From the NCBI GenBank assembly GCA_046318675.1, contig JBKCUA010000022.1, positions 1 through 35,437 of the forward strand: DNA of 35,437 bases. Reading direction: 5' to 3'. Positions within the stretch are counted from its first letter, which is position 1, and each line of letters starts with the position of its first letter. Of the stretch, positions 15,220 through 24,183 are shown piece by piece. Below the pieces are notes generated by a model. It saw only the letters and a list, made by a program, of their open reading frames with translations. It was not told where the DNA came from and did not search any database. The position numbers and the translations under genes were made by a program. The DNA comes from JBKCUA01 sp046318675. Lineage in GTDB: Bacteria; Pseudomonadota; Alphaproteobacteria; JAJTHO01.

Positions 15220-16087
15220 TTGCAACACCCACTGGCTTGATTGGCACAGCATATCCCCCAGCCAGACGCACATTAAAATCTTTCTTCAATGGCGTAAACC
15301 TGGTATCGCCTTCGGTAAAAAAACCATTCAGCAAGACAAGATAGTATGTATCATCGCCAAAGGACGGATCGCTCCACGGAAACAAATGCAATACCTCAAG
15401 CCCGGCATTGCTCAACTGCTGACGCAATCTTGTACGGCTTATTTCCTTGTGTGTACGCAATATAACAAAAGTGTGATCGTCTCCTGTTTCTTCTCGAGGA
15501 ACGCCGCGCCCGACAACGTAGGCCTTGGTTGTTCCATTGGCACGCGCCAAAAACGGCAGCTGGAAAACAAAACCTAAACTAGCCTGTTCACCGCCAAGAA
15601 TTTGGCGCCACCACGGGCGTTCATTACTATCCTCATGCCAGTCAGGCATGACCCCGAGCAACACCGTCCCCTCACTCACCGCCCGCACTACTGCAGCAGT
15701 ATTATCGAAAAATAGCAAAGGGGTAGCACCGCCAAAATGCTCCCGCGCCAACATAACCAAATCCGGCTGAAATGGCGGAGCATATACCGCCACGGAAAAA
15801 GAACTCTCAAGCTGCAAACTTGCCATCATCAGCTCACGCCAAAGACGAAAAATCATATCCGGCGGCAACATTGCATCGGCATTGCGTAGCAGGCGGCGAA
15901 CAATCTGTGCTTCCCGCGCCGGACGCATAAAAACTACTGTATTATCCTTTTTTTTTAGCTCTGCAACATGGGTTACTAACCGGGTTCGCTCCTCTAACAG
16001 ACGCAGCAAAGCATCATCTAAACCGTCAATTTTCTGACGCACAGAAGCAAGGGATGTAAGGTCATCAAAAGGAAAAGTATCAGTCAT
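15197..16087 (-). CDS. Chorismate mutase fused to a degenerate prephenate dehydratase/ACT-like region
   Basis: This 296-residue protein starts at ATG 16087 (MTDTFPFDDL). Residues 14-92 are an AroQ-type chorismate mutase: RQKIDGLDDALLRLLEERTRLV, K45-K47, MRPAREAQIV (R55, R58, E59). Residues 97-195 follow the prephenate dehydratase pattern only loosely: a FFDNTAAVVRAVSEG segment, GVMPD, and TTKAYVVGR where active dehydratases have T-R-F. The GPxGTFS start of the dehydratase is not visible. Residues 205-255 resemble an ACT domain. It thus makes prephenate, but dehydratase activity looks lost; the rest may sense phenylalanine. It heads an operon with hisC and tyrA. Confidence 0.8.
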   Translation of the reverse strand: MTDTFPFDDLTSLASVRQKIDGLDDALLRLLEERTRLVTHVAELKKKDNTVVFMRPAREAQIVRRLLRNADAMLPPDMIFRLWRELMMASLQLESSFSVAVYAPPFQPDLVMLAREHFGGATPLLFFDNTAAVVRAVSEGTVLLGVMPDWHEDSNERPWWRQILGGEQASLGFVFQLPFLARANGTTKAYVVGRGVPREETGDDHTFVILRTHKEISRTRLRQQLSNAGLEVLHLFPWSDPSFGDDTYYLVLLNGFFTEGDTRFTPLKKDFNVRLAGGYAVPIKPVGVANADLAPA

Positions 16088-16114
16088 TGCGCGGCAATCA
16101 ATTTTCTCTATAAA
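16087..16114 (+). promoter_or_regulatory. Possible promoter of metX
   Basis: TTGCGC (16087-16092) and TATAAA (16109-16114) are 16 bases apart, placing the transcript start near 16121 and leaving a leader of about 46 bases before the GTG of metX. The -35 overlaps the chorismate mutase start codon. The leader is too short for a SAM riboswitch and I see no such motif. Confidence 0.35.
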
Positions 16115-16166
16115 CACAAAAAGGACATCCCTTCTAAAGGTTTTATAGGAAATTCGCAAGCTGCCC

Positions 16167-17282
16167 GTGCCCCTTACCCATACTATCTATGCTTTTGAAC
16201 AAGCACTACCCTTGGATTGCGGCACTGCCCTGTCTGGCGTGCAACTGACCTACCAGACCGCCGGCACCCTGAACGCCGCCCGTAACAATGCTTTGCTACT
16301 ATGCCACGCCTTAACCGGGGATCAGTACGCAACTGGCATCCACCCCATCACGGGAAAACCTGGGTGGTGGGATCATGTCGTTGGACCAGGACTTGCCATT
16401 GATACTGATAAATATTTTGTTATTTGCAGTAATGTCCTCGGCGGCTGTATGGGATCCACCGGCCCAGCAAGCATCAACCCGGACACTGGCGAAGCTTATG
16501 GCCTTGATTTCCCAAGCATCACCATCGGTGATATGGTTCGGGCACAACAACGATTGATACAACACTTAGGGATCAGCAAATTGCTGGCCGTTGTTGGCGG
16601 CTCTATGGGTGGAATGCAGGCATTGCAATGGGCTGTCAGTTACCCTGACATGATGGATGCCGTTCTTGCCGTGGCCTGCTCCTACCGCCACACTGCTCAG
16701 AATATTGCCTTTCATGAAGTTGGACGGCAAGCCATCATGGCCGATCCCGATTGGCACGGTGGCCGCTATGCTACCCTGGGAGTACGCCCCACTAAAGGCT
16801 TAGCCGTAGCCCGCATGGCCGCCCATATTACCTATATGTCCGAAGGTGCGCTGCAACAAAAGTTTGGCCGCAAACTGCAAAACAGAGCTAATATTTCCTA
16901 CGGCTTTGAGGCCGACTTCCAAGTAGAAAGCTACCTGCGCCACCAAGGAACCACGTTCGTCGATCGTTTTGATGCCAACGCATACCTATATATTACCAGA
17001 GCCACTGATTACTTCGATTTATCCGGGGATTTTGGCGGTAACCTTACCAAGGCTTTCTCCCCCCTGCCCCGCTATTGTCTCATTTCTTTGTCCAGCGACT
17101 GGCTTTTCCCCCCATCGGAGCATAAGGCTATTGTCCGTGCCCTCAATGGTATTGCCGCCAATGTCTCCTATGTCGAAATCAAAACCGACCGCGGCCACGA
17201 TAGCTTTTTGATGCAGGAGCCGCAGCTACTCACCATGATCGGGCGATATCTAGATAGTTGTGCGGGGAAGGTTTTTTTATGA
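16167..17282 (+). CDS. metX: Homoserine O-acyltransferase MetX
   Basis: This 371-residue alpha/beta hydrolase activates homoserine for methionine synthesis, by acetyl-CoA in classical MetX; some members use succinyl-CoA, so the acyl donor is not certain. The nucleophile is S146 in GGSMGGMQALQW; the Asp is in SSDWLFPPSEH and the His in DRGHDSF. NVLGGCMGSTGP is the usual oxyanion segment. It starts with GTG 16167 and overlaps metW by 4 bp (ATGA), the conserved metX-metW arrangement. It is divergent from the chorismate mutase gene across 79 bp. Confidence 0.95.
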   Translation: MPLTHTIYAFEQALPLDCGTALSGVQLTYQTAGTLNAARNNALLLCHALTGDQYATGIHPITGKPGWWDHVVGPGLAIDTDKYFVICSNVLGGCMGSTGPASINPDTGEAYGLDFPSITIGDMVRAQQRLIQHLGISKLLAVVGGSMGGMQALQWAVSYPDMMDAVLAVACSYRHTAQNIAFHEVGRQAIMADPDWHGGRYATLGVRPTKGLAVARMAAHITYMSEGALQQKFGRKLQNRANISYGFEADFQVESYLRHQGTTFVDRFDANAYLYITRATDYFDLSGDFGGNLTKAFSPLPRYCLISLSSDWLFPPSEHKAIVRALNGIAANVSYVEIKTDRGHDSFLMQEPQLLTMIGRYLDSCAGKVFL

Positions 17283-17905
17283 GCATACTTTCACCTGATG
17301 CCTCTCCCCTACGCAGTGACCAAAAACTGGTAGCTACTTTAATCCCCTCCGGCATAAGGGTACTGGACATTGGCTGTGGCAATGGAAATTTATTGCACTA
17401 CCTTGTGCATACTAAAAACATTGATGGCCGAGGCATGGAAATAAGCCAAGATGGCGTTAATGCCTGCGTCGCTAAGGGGCTTTCTGTTATCCAAGGCGAC
17501 GCCGACACCGACCTGACGGACTACCCCGATGCTGCCTTTGATTACGTCATTCTATCCCAGACGCTCCAAGCTACTTTTGCCCCTCTTGATGTGTTAAAGC
17601 AGATGCTTCGAATCGGTAAACACTGTATCATTTCTATTCCCAATTTTGGCTATTGGCAGGTAAGGCTCAAATTGCTCCTGCATGGCCGTATGCCCGTCAC
17701 CCCGCATTTACCCCATACTTGGTACGATACACCCAATATTCATTTTTGTACCTTACGGGACTTCATTGAACTAACTCAGATTTGTAATGCCCATATTGCC
17801 ACCGTATTACCCCTTCACATTAATGGCGCACCATTATCTTGTTGGCAAAAAAAATGGGCGAACCATTTGGCCGCCCAAGGAATATTTGTACTAAAAAAAA
17901 CTTAG
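17279..17905 (+). CDS. metW: Methionine biosynthesis protein MetW
   Basis: This 208-residue class I SAM-methyltransferase-fold protein has VLDIGCGNGNLLHYL as SAM-binding motif I, DYVILSQTLQA as motif II, and ISIPNFGYWQVRLKLL, typical of MetW. MetW forms a complex with MetX and is needed for its activity or stability in several bacteria. The start is the ATG that overlaps the metX stop as ATGA; the frame stays open further upstream inside metX but that is not used. Confidence 0.93.
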   Translation: MSILSPDASPLRSDQKLVATLIPSGIRVLDIGCGNGNLLHYLVHTKNIDGRGMEISQDGVNACVAKGLSVIQGDADTDLTDYPDAAFDYVILSQTLQATFAPLDVLKQMLRIGKHCIISIPNFGYWQVRLKLLLHGRMPVTPHLPHTWYDTPNIHFCTLRDFIELTQICNAHIATVLPLHINGAPLSCWQKKWANHLAAQGIFVLKKT

Positions 17906-17924
17906 CCTTATAGTCTCAACCATC

Positions 17925-18683
17925 ATGCGTATTGCCTTTCTTGCCGCCACCACTATAGAAGCCCAAACCGCACAACAGACCCTCGAAGCACTTTATCCCC
18001 CCGTACCCATGCACGATGCCGAAGTATTGGTCACCCTTGGCGGCGACGGCTTTATGCTGGAAACCTTGCACCGCTATCACCGTCACCCTGCACCTTTATA
18101 CGGCATGAACCTTGGCTCCGTCGGGTTTTTATTAAACTCATATCGGACAGAACATTTACAAGACAGGATCAACGCCGCTCAGAAGGTCAAGCTTCCTGCC
18201 TTACGCATGGACGCCGAAAATACCGATGGCAACAAAGAAACCGCCATGGCTTTCAATGAAGTATCCCTGCTACGCCAAACCCACCAAGCGGCAAAAATCC
18301 GCATTCTGGTGGACGGCATTGAACGATTGGGGGAGCTGGTCTGTGATGGTGCCCTGCTGGCCACCCCAGCCGGGAGCACCGCCTACAACCTCTCCGTCCA
18401 CGGCCCCATTCTGCCCCTTGAGAGCAACCTTTTGGCTCTGACCCCTATCGCTGCGTTCCGGCCTAGGCGATGGCGTGGCGCCTTATTACCCAGCAATAGC
18501 ATCGTCACCTTTGAAATCCTCAATCCTAACAAACGTCCCGTCGCCGCCGTGGCCGATTCCGCCGAGTTTCGCAACATCCGCCGGGTCAGCGTCACCGTAG
18601 ACGCGGCGGCATCCAAAACGCTTTTATTTGACCCAGAACAAACCTTGGCGGAACGAATTTTAAAGGAACAGTTTGGAGCATAG
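17925..18683 (+). CDS. nadK: NAD kinase
   Basis: This 252-residue enzyme phosphorylates NAD to NADP. The family motif GGDGFML is at 39-45, GMNLGSVGFLLN follows, then the FNEVSLLR metal/NAD segment and DGALLATPAGSTAYNLSVHGPILP. The order and length match the shorter alphaproteobacterial NadK type. It lies 19 bp after metW and is probably co-transcribed. Confidence 0.93.
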   Translation: MRIAFLAATTIEAQTAQQTLEALYPPVPMHDAEVLVTLGGDGFMLETLHRYHRHPAPLYGMNLGSVGFLLNSYRTEHLQDRINAAQKVKLPALRMDAENTDGNKETAMAFNEVSLLRQTHQAAKIRILVDGIERLGELVCDGALLATPAGSTAYNLSVHGPILPLESNLLALTPIAAFRPRRWRGALLPSNSIVTFEILNPNKRPVAAVADSAEFRNIRRVSVTVDAAASKTLLFDPEQTLAERILKEQFGA

Positions 18684-18740
18684 ACCTAAAAGCACCTGAT
18701 ATCGCTTGCATCATCTAGTATCGTTCGCCATAACCCCGCC

Positions 18741-19553
18741 ATGTTCATTACTCTTCCCGCCTTCTTACAAGCCATTCTCATGGGACTGGTTGAAGGCTTA
18801 ACGGAATTTATTCCGGTATCTTCAACAGGGCACCTGATACTGTTCGGCCATCTCATTGGTTTTGATGCCTTGCCTGGCAAAGTTTTTGAAGTTGTTATTC
18901 AATTTGGGGCAGTGTTGGCGGTGTTTTTTGCCTACTCAAAGCGCGTATGGCGGGTGATTGCGGGCATGGCCAAAAAAGATGCGGATGCTTGGATTTTTAC
19001 CCGCAACATTTTGCTCGGTTTTTTACCGGCCTTAGTGCTTGGGGTTCTATTTCATGATTTTATCAAACAGGTTTTGTTTGATGAGCGGATTGTGGCGTGG
19101 GCTCTTTTAATAGGCGGGATTATTATCCTGCTTGTGGATAAACTCCCCATCAAAGAACGCTATGCCACAGTGGAAGGAATGCCCGCATGGTTTGCCTTGA
19201 AGGTTGGATTTTGTCAGGCAATCGCTATGATTCCCGGTGTATCGCGTTCCGGGGCAACCATTTTGGGGGCATGGCTTCTTGGTGCTCGGCGTCGGGCGGC
19301 AATGGAATTCTCTTTTTTTCTTGCTATCCCAACCATGCTAGGCGCGGCAACATTTGATTTGTACAAAAACTGGTCAGCATTAGCGGATCAGGAAAATAGT
19401 TTTGTTCTTATTGCTCTTGGTTTTATCAGTGCTTTCGTTGCAGCCCTTCTCAGTGTCCGCTGGGTATTGAGTTTTGTGGAACGCCGTGGGCTGACCCCTT
19501 TTGGCTGGTATCGGGTGACAATAGGCGTGGTATTATTGTTTGTTCTGCCTTAA
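18741..19553 (+). CDS. uppP: Undecaprenyl-diphosphatase (BacA/UppP)
   Basis: This 270-residue membrane enzyme removes phosphate from undecaprenyl diphosphate, regenerating the lipid carrier of wall synthesis; it also confers bacitracin tolerance. Motif 1 is EGLTEFIPVSSTGH (18-31) and motif 2 PGVSRSGAT (165-173) with R169, both catalytic. About seven to eight hydrophobic helices are visible. It overlaps the convergent kinase gene by 4 bp. Confidence 0.95.
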   Translation: MFITLPAFLQAILMGLVEGLTEFIPVSSTGHLILFGHLIGFDALPGKVFEVVIQFGAVLAVFFAYSKRVWRVIAGMAKKDADAWIFTRNILLGFLPALVLGVLFHDFIKQVLFDERIVAWALLIGGIIILLVDKLPIKERYATVEGMPAWFALKVGFCQAIAMIPGVSRSGATILGAWLLGARRRAAMEFSFFLAIPTMLGAATFDLYKNWSALADQENSFVLIALGFISAFVAALLSVRWVLSFVERRGLTPFGWYRVTIGVVLLFVLP

Positions 19554-21073
19554 TGTGTTTCCAGCACACGATCTTTCGGTAAGATAACAAAAACGGTTGT
19601 TCCCTGACCAAGAGCAGTCTTTATCTCTAACCTGCCGCCATGAAGTTCGATAAGGGTTTTAGAAAGTGGTAAACCCAGCCCCGTACCTTGATATTGGCGG
19701 GTAAGCGAGTTATTCACCTGAACAAACGGCTCCAGTGCTCTTGGAATGTCTTCAGGGTTCATGCCAATCCCGGTATCCTGAACAGATAGACAAATATCTC
19801 CATTTGGCAATTTACTATACCGCATGGTTATTTTTCCCCCTTCAGGGGTAAATTTTGCAGCATTAGACAAAAGATTAATCAACACCTGACGAATAGCCCG
19901 TTCATCACCAAAAATTCCCGGAAGGTTTCCAGGTGTTTCAATGACCAAGGCAACGCCCGATGTTCGTGCTCGCTCGCCACCAATACGACTAGAAGAGCGA
20001 AACATTTTGTCTAAACTAAATTCGCTCTCATTGAGAGTAAATTTACCAGCCTCAATCTTTGAGAGATCAAGAATATCATTAATCACCTGCAATAAATGAT
20101 GCCCAGCATCAAGAATATCCTGGGCATATTCAACATATTGCGGATTACCGACAGTGCCAAACATCTGATCTTTTATGATCGTAGAAAAACCAATAATGGA
20201 ATTAAGTGGGGTGCGTAACTCGTGGCTCATGTTGGCCAAAAACTCTGACTTTGCCCGGCTGGCAACTTCTGCTTCTTCTTTGGCATTCATCAGCTCACGT
20301 TCGGCATTTTTTCGAATGGTAATATCTTGAACAACACCGTCATAGAAGTGCTTACCATACGAATCTACTACAAGGTCAGCCTGAATATGAACAAATCGTT
20401 GTTCTTTATTATGGGATATAATGCCATGATCTATTGCCAAGGTATTGGGCATAGATTGTGTAAAAGCCTGAAGTGTTGCTGAACGCTCGCTTTCGGTGAT
20501 ATGTTCCAAGTATTCAATCAAAGAAAGTTCCGTAGTAGTTACCGGAAGTTCCATTATCTGAGCAGCTTCTTCAGATACAAAAACTTTTTTTACATCAGGG
20601 AAATACATCCAGTTACCAAGACGTGCAATACGCTGCGCCGTAGCTAGACGATTTTGACTAGCACGTAAATCACTAAAAGCCTTATTAGCCCGCAAGATAT
20701 AATGAAGACGTTGGGATAACACCAACCAGTTGATCGGTTTGGTAATAAAATCGGTTGCACCAACATCGTATGCTCTTTTTATAGAATCAATATCTTCAAG
20801 GCCAGTAACCATTAAAATGGGAACCTGATCACCCCCGGGGAGGGCGCGAATTTGCATACAGGCATCAAACCCATCGCATATCGGCATGATTACATCAAGC
20901 AAAACAACAGAAACTTTATTGGCTTTCATGGCGGCTACAGCTTGGGCACCGTCTTCAGCTTCAATAACATTAAATCCATTGGCCTCTAAGGATTTACGCA
21001 TGAGAATACGCAAAAGAGTATCGTCTTCCGTAACCAGGACTAATGGCTTGTTCAATGATGGTACAGCGGTCAT
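19550..21073 (-). CDS. Receiver-PAS-histidine kinase (REC-PAS-HisKA-HATPase)
   Basis: This 507-residue signalling protein has an N-terminal receiver (about 10-128) with phospho-acceptor D60 in VVLLDVIMP and K112 of TKP. A PAS domain follows at roughly 140-255, ending in VVQDITIRKNAE, then HisKA with H284 in SHELRTPLNS, and a HATPase (about 385-500) with N in INLLSNAAKF, DTGIGM and GTGLGLPLSK. No membrane helix is visible, so it is soluble. The REC at the N-terminus means another kinase may control it. It diverges from cobS across about 100 bp; no cognate response regulator is next to it. Its signal is unknown. Confidence 0.88.
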   Translation of the reverse strand: MTAVPSLNKPLVLVTEDDTLLRILMRKSLEANGFNVIEAEDGAQAVAAMKANKVSVVLLDVIMPICDGFDACMQIRALPGGDQVPILMVTGLEDIDSIKRAYDVGATDFITKPINWLVLSQRLHYILRANKAFSDLRASQNRLATAQRIARLGNWMYFPDVKKVFVSEEAAQIMELPVTTTELSLIEYLEHITESERSATLQAFTQSMPNTLAIDHGIISHNKEQRFVHIQADLVVDSYGKHFYDGVVQDITIRKNAERELMNAKEEAEVASRAKSEFLANMSHELRTPLNSIIGFSTIIKDQMFGTVGNPQYVEYAQDILDAGHHLLQVINDILDLSKIEAGKFTLNESEFSLDKMFRSSSRIGGERARTSGVALVIETPGNLPGIFGDERAIRQVLINLLSNAAKFTPEGGKITMRYSKLPNGDICLSVQDTGIGMNPEDIPRALEPFVQVNNSLTRQYQGTGLGLPLSKTLIELHGGRLEIKTALGQGTTVFVILPKDRVLETH

Positions 21074-21110
21074 AAAGATGGGCTTACTTGCGTCTGGTAT
21101 TTATAAACCT

Positions 21111-21126
21111 TAATATGCTAATATGC
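21111..21126. repeat. 8-bp tandem repeat between the divergent kinase and cobS genes
   Basis: TAATATGC occurs twice in tandem (21111-21118, 21119-21126) in the 106-bp gap that must hold both promoters. It could be a regulator site, or chance in A+T-rich DNA. No consensus promoter pair stands out on either strand. Confidence 0.35.
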
Positions 21127-21179
21127 TTTTAACGTAGCGACTCTTTATTATTTTAAAAGACGTCCTTTTGGGGATTATA

Positions 21180-22115
21180 GTGTTAAAACCAAGTATTTCT
21201 ATTAATTCAGAAACTGTTTTTGGGTTTCCAGTACCCTTCCCAGTTCTTGGCTTTAAACCAGAAGAAAACGCAGGCCTTCCGATTCCCGAACACGATGCGC
21301 GATATGTGTTTGATCCCAAGGTGACGCGAGCCCTGTTGGCGGGGTTTATGTTTGACCGACGGGTGTTGTTGCAAGGCCATCACGGTACCGGAAAATCATC
21401 GCATATTGAACAAGTTGCCAATCGTCTTAACTGGCCATGCCTACGCATTAACCTCGACAGTCATGTGAGCCGCGCTGATTTGATTGGTCGCGATGCCATT
21501 GTGCTGGAAGATGGTAAACAGATCACAAAATTTGTGGAAGGGATGCTGCCCTATGCATTGCAACGCCCTATTGCCCTTGTTTTTGATGAATACGATGCCG
21601 GGCGGGCAGATGTCTTGTTTGTGTTGCAACGGGTTTTGGAGGCGGAAGGCAAATTAACCTTACTCGATCAAAATACTGTTTTAACAGCCCACCCCTCATT
21701 CCGACTCTTTGGCACGGCCAACACCATTGGCTTTGGGGATTCCAGTGGGCTATACCACGGCACACAACTGCTTAACCAGGGTCAGCTTGATCGGTGGAAT
21801 ATCATAGCGACCCTCAATGATTTAACCCCGGAAACAGAACAACAGATTGTCCTCGGCAAATTAGCCCAACGCGGCCTGAATCTTGAGGCCAAGGTGATCG
21901 CCCGTCTGGTCAGCTTTGCCGGGCTTACTCGTCAAGGTTTTAAGAATGGCGATATTTCCGTCATGTGTTCACCCCGCACGGTCATTTCATGGGCACAGAA
22001 CGCAGCCATTTTTAATGATGTATTTGAAGCCTTTACAGTATCTTTCCTCAACCGTGTTGATGCCACGGAAACCGCCACGGTGCGTGAATATTATCAGCGT
22101 GTTTTCGGCGGGTGA
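21180..22115 (+). CDS. cobS: Cobaltochelatase subunit CobS (AAA+ ATPase)
   Basis: CobS and CobT form the ATP-driven chaperone that helps CobN insert cobalt into hydrogenobyrinic diamide during aerobic B12 synthesis. Walker A is GHHGTGKS (66-73) and Walker B is LVFDEYD (133-139 region); FGTANTIGFGDSSGLYHGTQ and LDRW follow as in CobS. I chose GTG 21180 (311 residues) because GGGGAT lies six bases before it; the TTG at 21168 would be upstream of this ribosome site. The stop overlaps cobT by 4 bp. CobN is not in the window. Confidence 0.93.
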   Translation: MLKPSISINSETVFGFPVPFPVLGFKPEENAGLPIPEHDARYVFDPKVTRALLAGFMFDRRVLLQGHHGTGKSSHIEQVANRLNWPCLRINLDSHVSRADLIGRDAIVLEDGKQITKFVEGMLPYALQRPIALVFDEYDAGRADVLFVLQRVLEAEGKLTLLDQNTVLTAHPSFRLFGTANTIGFGDSSGLYHGTQLLNQGQLDRWNIIATLNDLTPETEQQIVLGKLAQRGLNLEAKVIARLVSFAGLTRQGFKNGDISVMCSPRTVISWAQNAAIFNDVFEAFTVSFLNRVDATETATVREYYQRVFGG

Positions 22116-23866
22116 GCGGACTAGACCAAACAACTAAAACGGCGGTGGCTGCCACCATACGGGCTATTGCCGGAACACATGAAGCAGTCGTAACTTTTGG
22201 TGACAGCCGCAGCACCCTAAACGCCCAAACCGCTCATGTGTGCACCCAGCAGAAAGCGTTAGTACGAGGAGAGGCCGATGCGTTGGCCTTACGGCTGCGC
22301 TATCATAACCCGCGCCTGATGCCGGTGCTGGCGGATCCACTGCTAACAAGTGTACTGGAGGGGTTTGAAACAGCGCGGGTAGAAGCATTGGGAAGCCGAG
22401 CCTTCGCCGGGGTAGCGGCGAATTTGGCTGAATGTCGGGAGGCTCAAGGGGCAGCCATGCCCTATGAGACCCTTCACCACCTGCCTGATCAGGGGTTAGT
22501 GCTGGCAATTCGGGGGTTATTATGCCGGGCGGCGGCGGGTGTACCCCTACCCCCCGGCGTGGAGCAAGCAACATCGCAATGGGCGGACAAGCTGGCAGCA
22601 GCAGGGAAACTCTCGACCAACGAATTACTGGCTGTACTTGATAATCAAGCGGCATTTCTGCATATAGCGCGCACCGCGTTAGAGCGTTTCTTATCCCTTC
22701 CTGAAAAGACCCCCAAGCAAGAGATACACCAGTCTGAAAACCCGCCCGCCGATGAACTTAAAGGTGAACCCGACGGGAAAAATACCGACGCGGGGGAAGA
22801 ATCCAGGGGGGGAGAGGCTATCCCAACGGGTCAACCGCAACCAGGAGACGTGGACGCCGATAAGACAGAGGACGGAGAGCTGGAGGGCGTGCCGGTGGCG
22901 ATGCCCGGCGGGCGGCCTGAGGTGGGGGATGGCCTTGCCACCGAAATATACCGTATTTTTACGATAGCGTACGACAGTATCGCGGCGGCGGATACCTTGG
23001 CCGCTCCGGAAGAACTGGCGGAACTCCGGCGCAGTCTTGATGTCCAGATGCTGCCTTACCAGAACCTGGTGCACCGCCTGGCTGGGCGGTTACAACGGCT
23101 GCTGATGGCACGGCAACAAACGGCGTGGCGGTTTGATGAGGAGGAAGGGATTATCAACAGTGCCCGCCTTGCTCGGTTGGTCACCAATGCCAATGCGGCC
23201 GTATTCAAACAAGAACACCAGAGCCGGTATCGGGAAACAGTGGTGAGCCTGCTGCTGGACAATTCCGGCTCCATGCGGGGGAAACCGATTACAACAACGG
23301 CATTGTGCGCGGACATCCTCGCGCAAAGCTTGGAGAAAGTGCAGGTCAAGGTGGAGATTCTAGGCTTTACCACCAATACCTGGAAGGGCGGCCGGGCGCG
23401 GGAGGACTGGATTGCCGCCGGGAAGCCCACCTACCCCGGCCGTCTCAATGAGACACGGCATATTGTCTATAAAGCGGCGGGGACGCCGTGGCGGGCGGCT
23501 CGGGATAATCTGGGGCTGATGCTCAAAGAGGGCCTGCTCAAGGAAAATATTGATGGGGAAGCGTTGCTGTGGGCGTACCAGCGGCTGCTGGTACGCCCGG
23601 AACCCCGGCGGATCCTGTTGGTTTTGTCCGACGGCGCGCCCGTGGACGACACGACGCTGTCGGCCAACGGCGGCGGGTATCTCGATGCCCACCTGCGATC
23701 CGTGATTACGAAAATTGAAGGGACTGGGCGCGTTGAGCTGGCCGCCGTTGGCATCGGCCATGACGTCGCCCGGTATTACCAGAATGCCGTGACGGTGAAT
23801 ACGTCGGAGGATTTGGCGGTTAGTCTGGTGGAGCAGTTGGAGGGGTTGTTTAAGGGGCAGGGGTGA
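22112..23866 (+). CDS. cobT: Cobaltochelatase subunit CobT
   Basis: This 584-residue partner of CobS has an N-terminal domain to about residue 200 containing ALRLRYHNPRLMP, an acidic and glycine-rich linker (about 205-285), and a C-terminal von Willebrand A domain whose MIDAS motif DNSGSMRGK begins at D383, with later T and D residues (LVLSDGAPVDD). The vWA domain contacts the CobS hexamer. The GTG start overlaps the cobS stop as GTGA. It converges on the small membrane protein gene with only 2 bp between them. Confidence 0.93.
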   Translation: MSGLDQTTKTAVAATIRAIAGTHEAVVTFGDSRSTLNAQTAHVCTQQKALVRGEADALALRLRYHNPRLMPVLADPLLTSVLEGFETARVEALGSRAFAGVAANLAECREAQGAAMPYETLHHLPDQGLVLAIRGLLCRAAAGVPLPPGVEQATSQWADKLAAAGKLSTNELLAVLDNQAAFLHIARTALERFLSLPEKTPKQEIHQSENPPADELKGEPDGKNTDAGEESRGGEAIPTGQPQPGDVDADKTEDGELEGVPVAMPGGRPEVGDGLATEIYRIFTIAYDSIAAADTLAAPEELAELRRSLDVQMLPYQNLVHRLAGRLQRLLMARQQTAWRFDEEEGIINSARLARLVTNANAAVFKQEHQSRYRETVVSLLLDNSGSMRGKPITTTALCADILAQSLEKVQVKVEILGFTTNTWKGGRAREDWIAAGKPTYPGRLNETRHIVYKAAGTPWRAARDNLGLMLKEGLLKENIDGEALLWAYQRLLVRPEPRRILLVLSDGAPVDDTTLSANGGGYLDAHLRSVITKIEGTGRVELAAVGIGHDVARYYQNAVTVNTSEDLAVSLVEQLEGLFKGQG

Positions 23867-23868
23867 GT

Positions 23869-24183
23869 TTATTTTTGAAAGATAGCTTTTATAATCAAAT
23901 AAGGAAGCCCTAGTACGTTTCCGGTGGTAGTGACGAGAAGTGCAATAAGGACGTTGTCACTTAAAGATCTACCCATGTAAAAGACTTGTATCAAGATAAT
24001 CACTGTAACCACAATGAGATAAATACTCACACACCATTTAACCCAAGCAAACATCTTTTTACGCATTTCTTGCATATCTTCTTCGTTTTTATTTTCAAGC
24101 TGTTTCTGGCGAACTTCTGAAGAAGGCGTGCGTTTATTTTTGCCCCCCGCTGGAACGCTTTTATTATTTAAGGGTGACGACAT
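23869..24183 (-). CDS. Small two-helix membrane protein of unknown function, partner of the PanA gene
   Basis: This 104-residue protein starts at ATG 24183 (MSSPLNNKSVPAGGK). The first 50 residues are polar and highly charged (KNKRTPSSEVRQKQLENKNEED), possibly a coiled coil. Two hydrophobic helices follow: about 52-74 (WCVSIYLIVVTVIILIQVFY) and 80-101 (VLIALLVTTTGNVLGLPYLII). No enzyme motif is seen. The start lies inside the upstream PanA-domain gene (20-bp overlap), so the two are translationally coupled. The position suggests a membrane-acting toxin neutralised by PanA, which is an inference; it could equally be a passenger membrane protein. Confidence 0.6.
   Translation of the reverse strand: MSSPLNNKSVPAGGKNKRTPSSEVRQKQLENKNEEDMQEMRKKMFAWVKWCVSIYLIVVTVIILIQVFYMGRSLSDNVLIALLVTTTGNVLGLPYLIIKAIFQK

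Noticed and set aside
16088..16166. SAM riboswitch upstream of metX
   Set aside because: The gap is only 79 bp and lacks the conserved SAM-II or SAM-I core motifs.
21074..21179. Cobalamin riboswitch upstream of cobS
   Set aside because: About 100 bp is too short and no B12-box-like sequence is seen.
22164..23761. Long open frames on the minus strand within cobT
   Set aside because: They are a by-product of high GC; the plus strand encodes a clear CobT with vWA domain.
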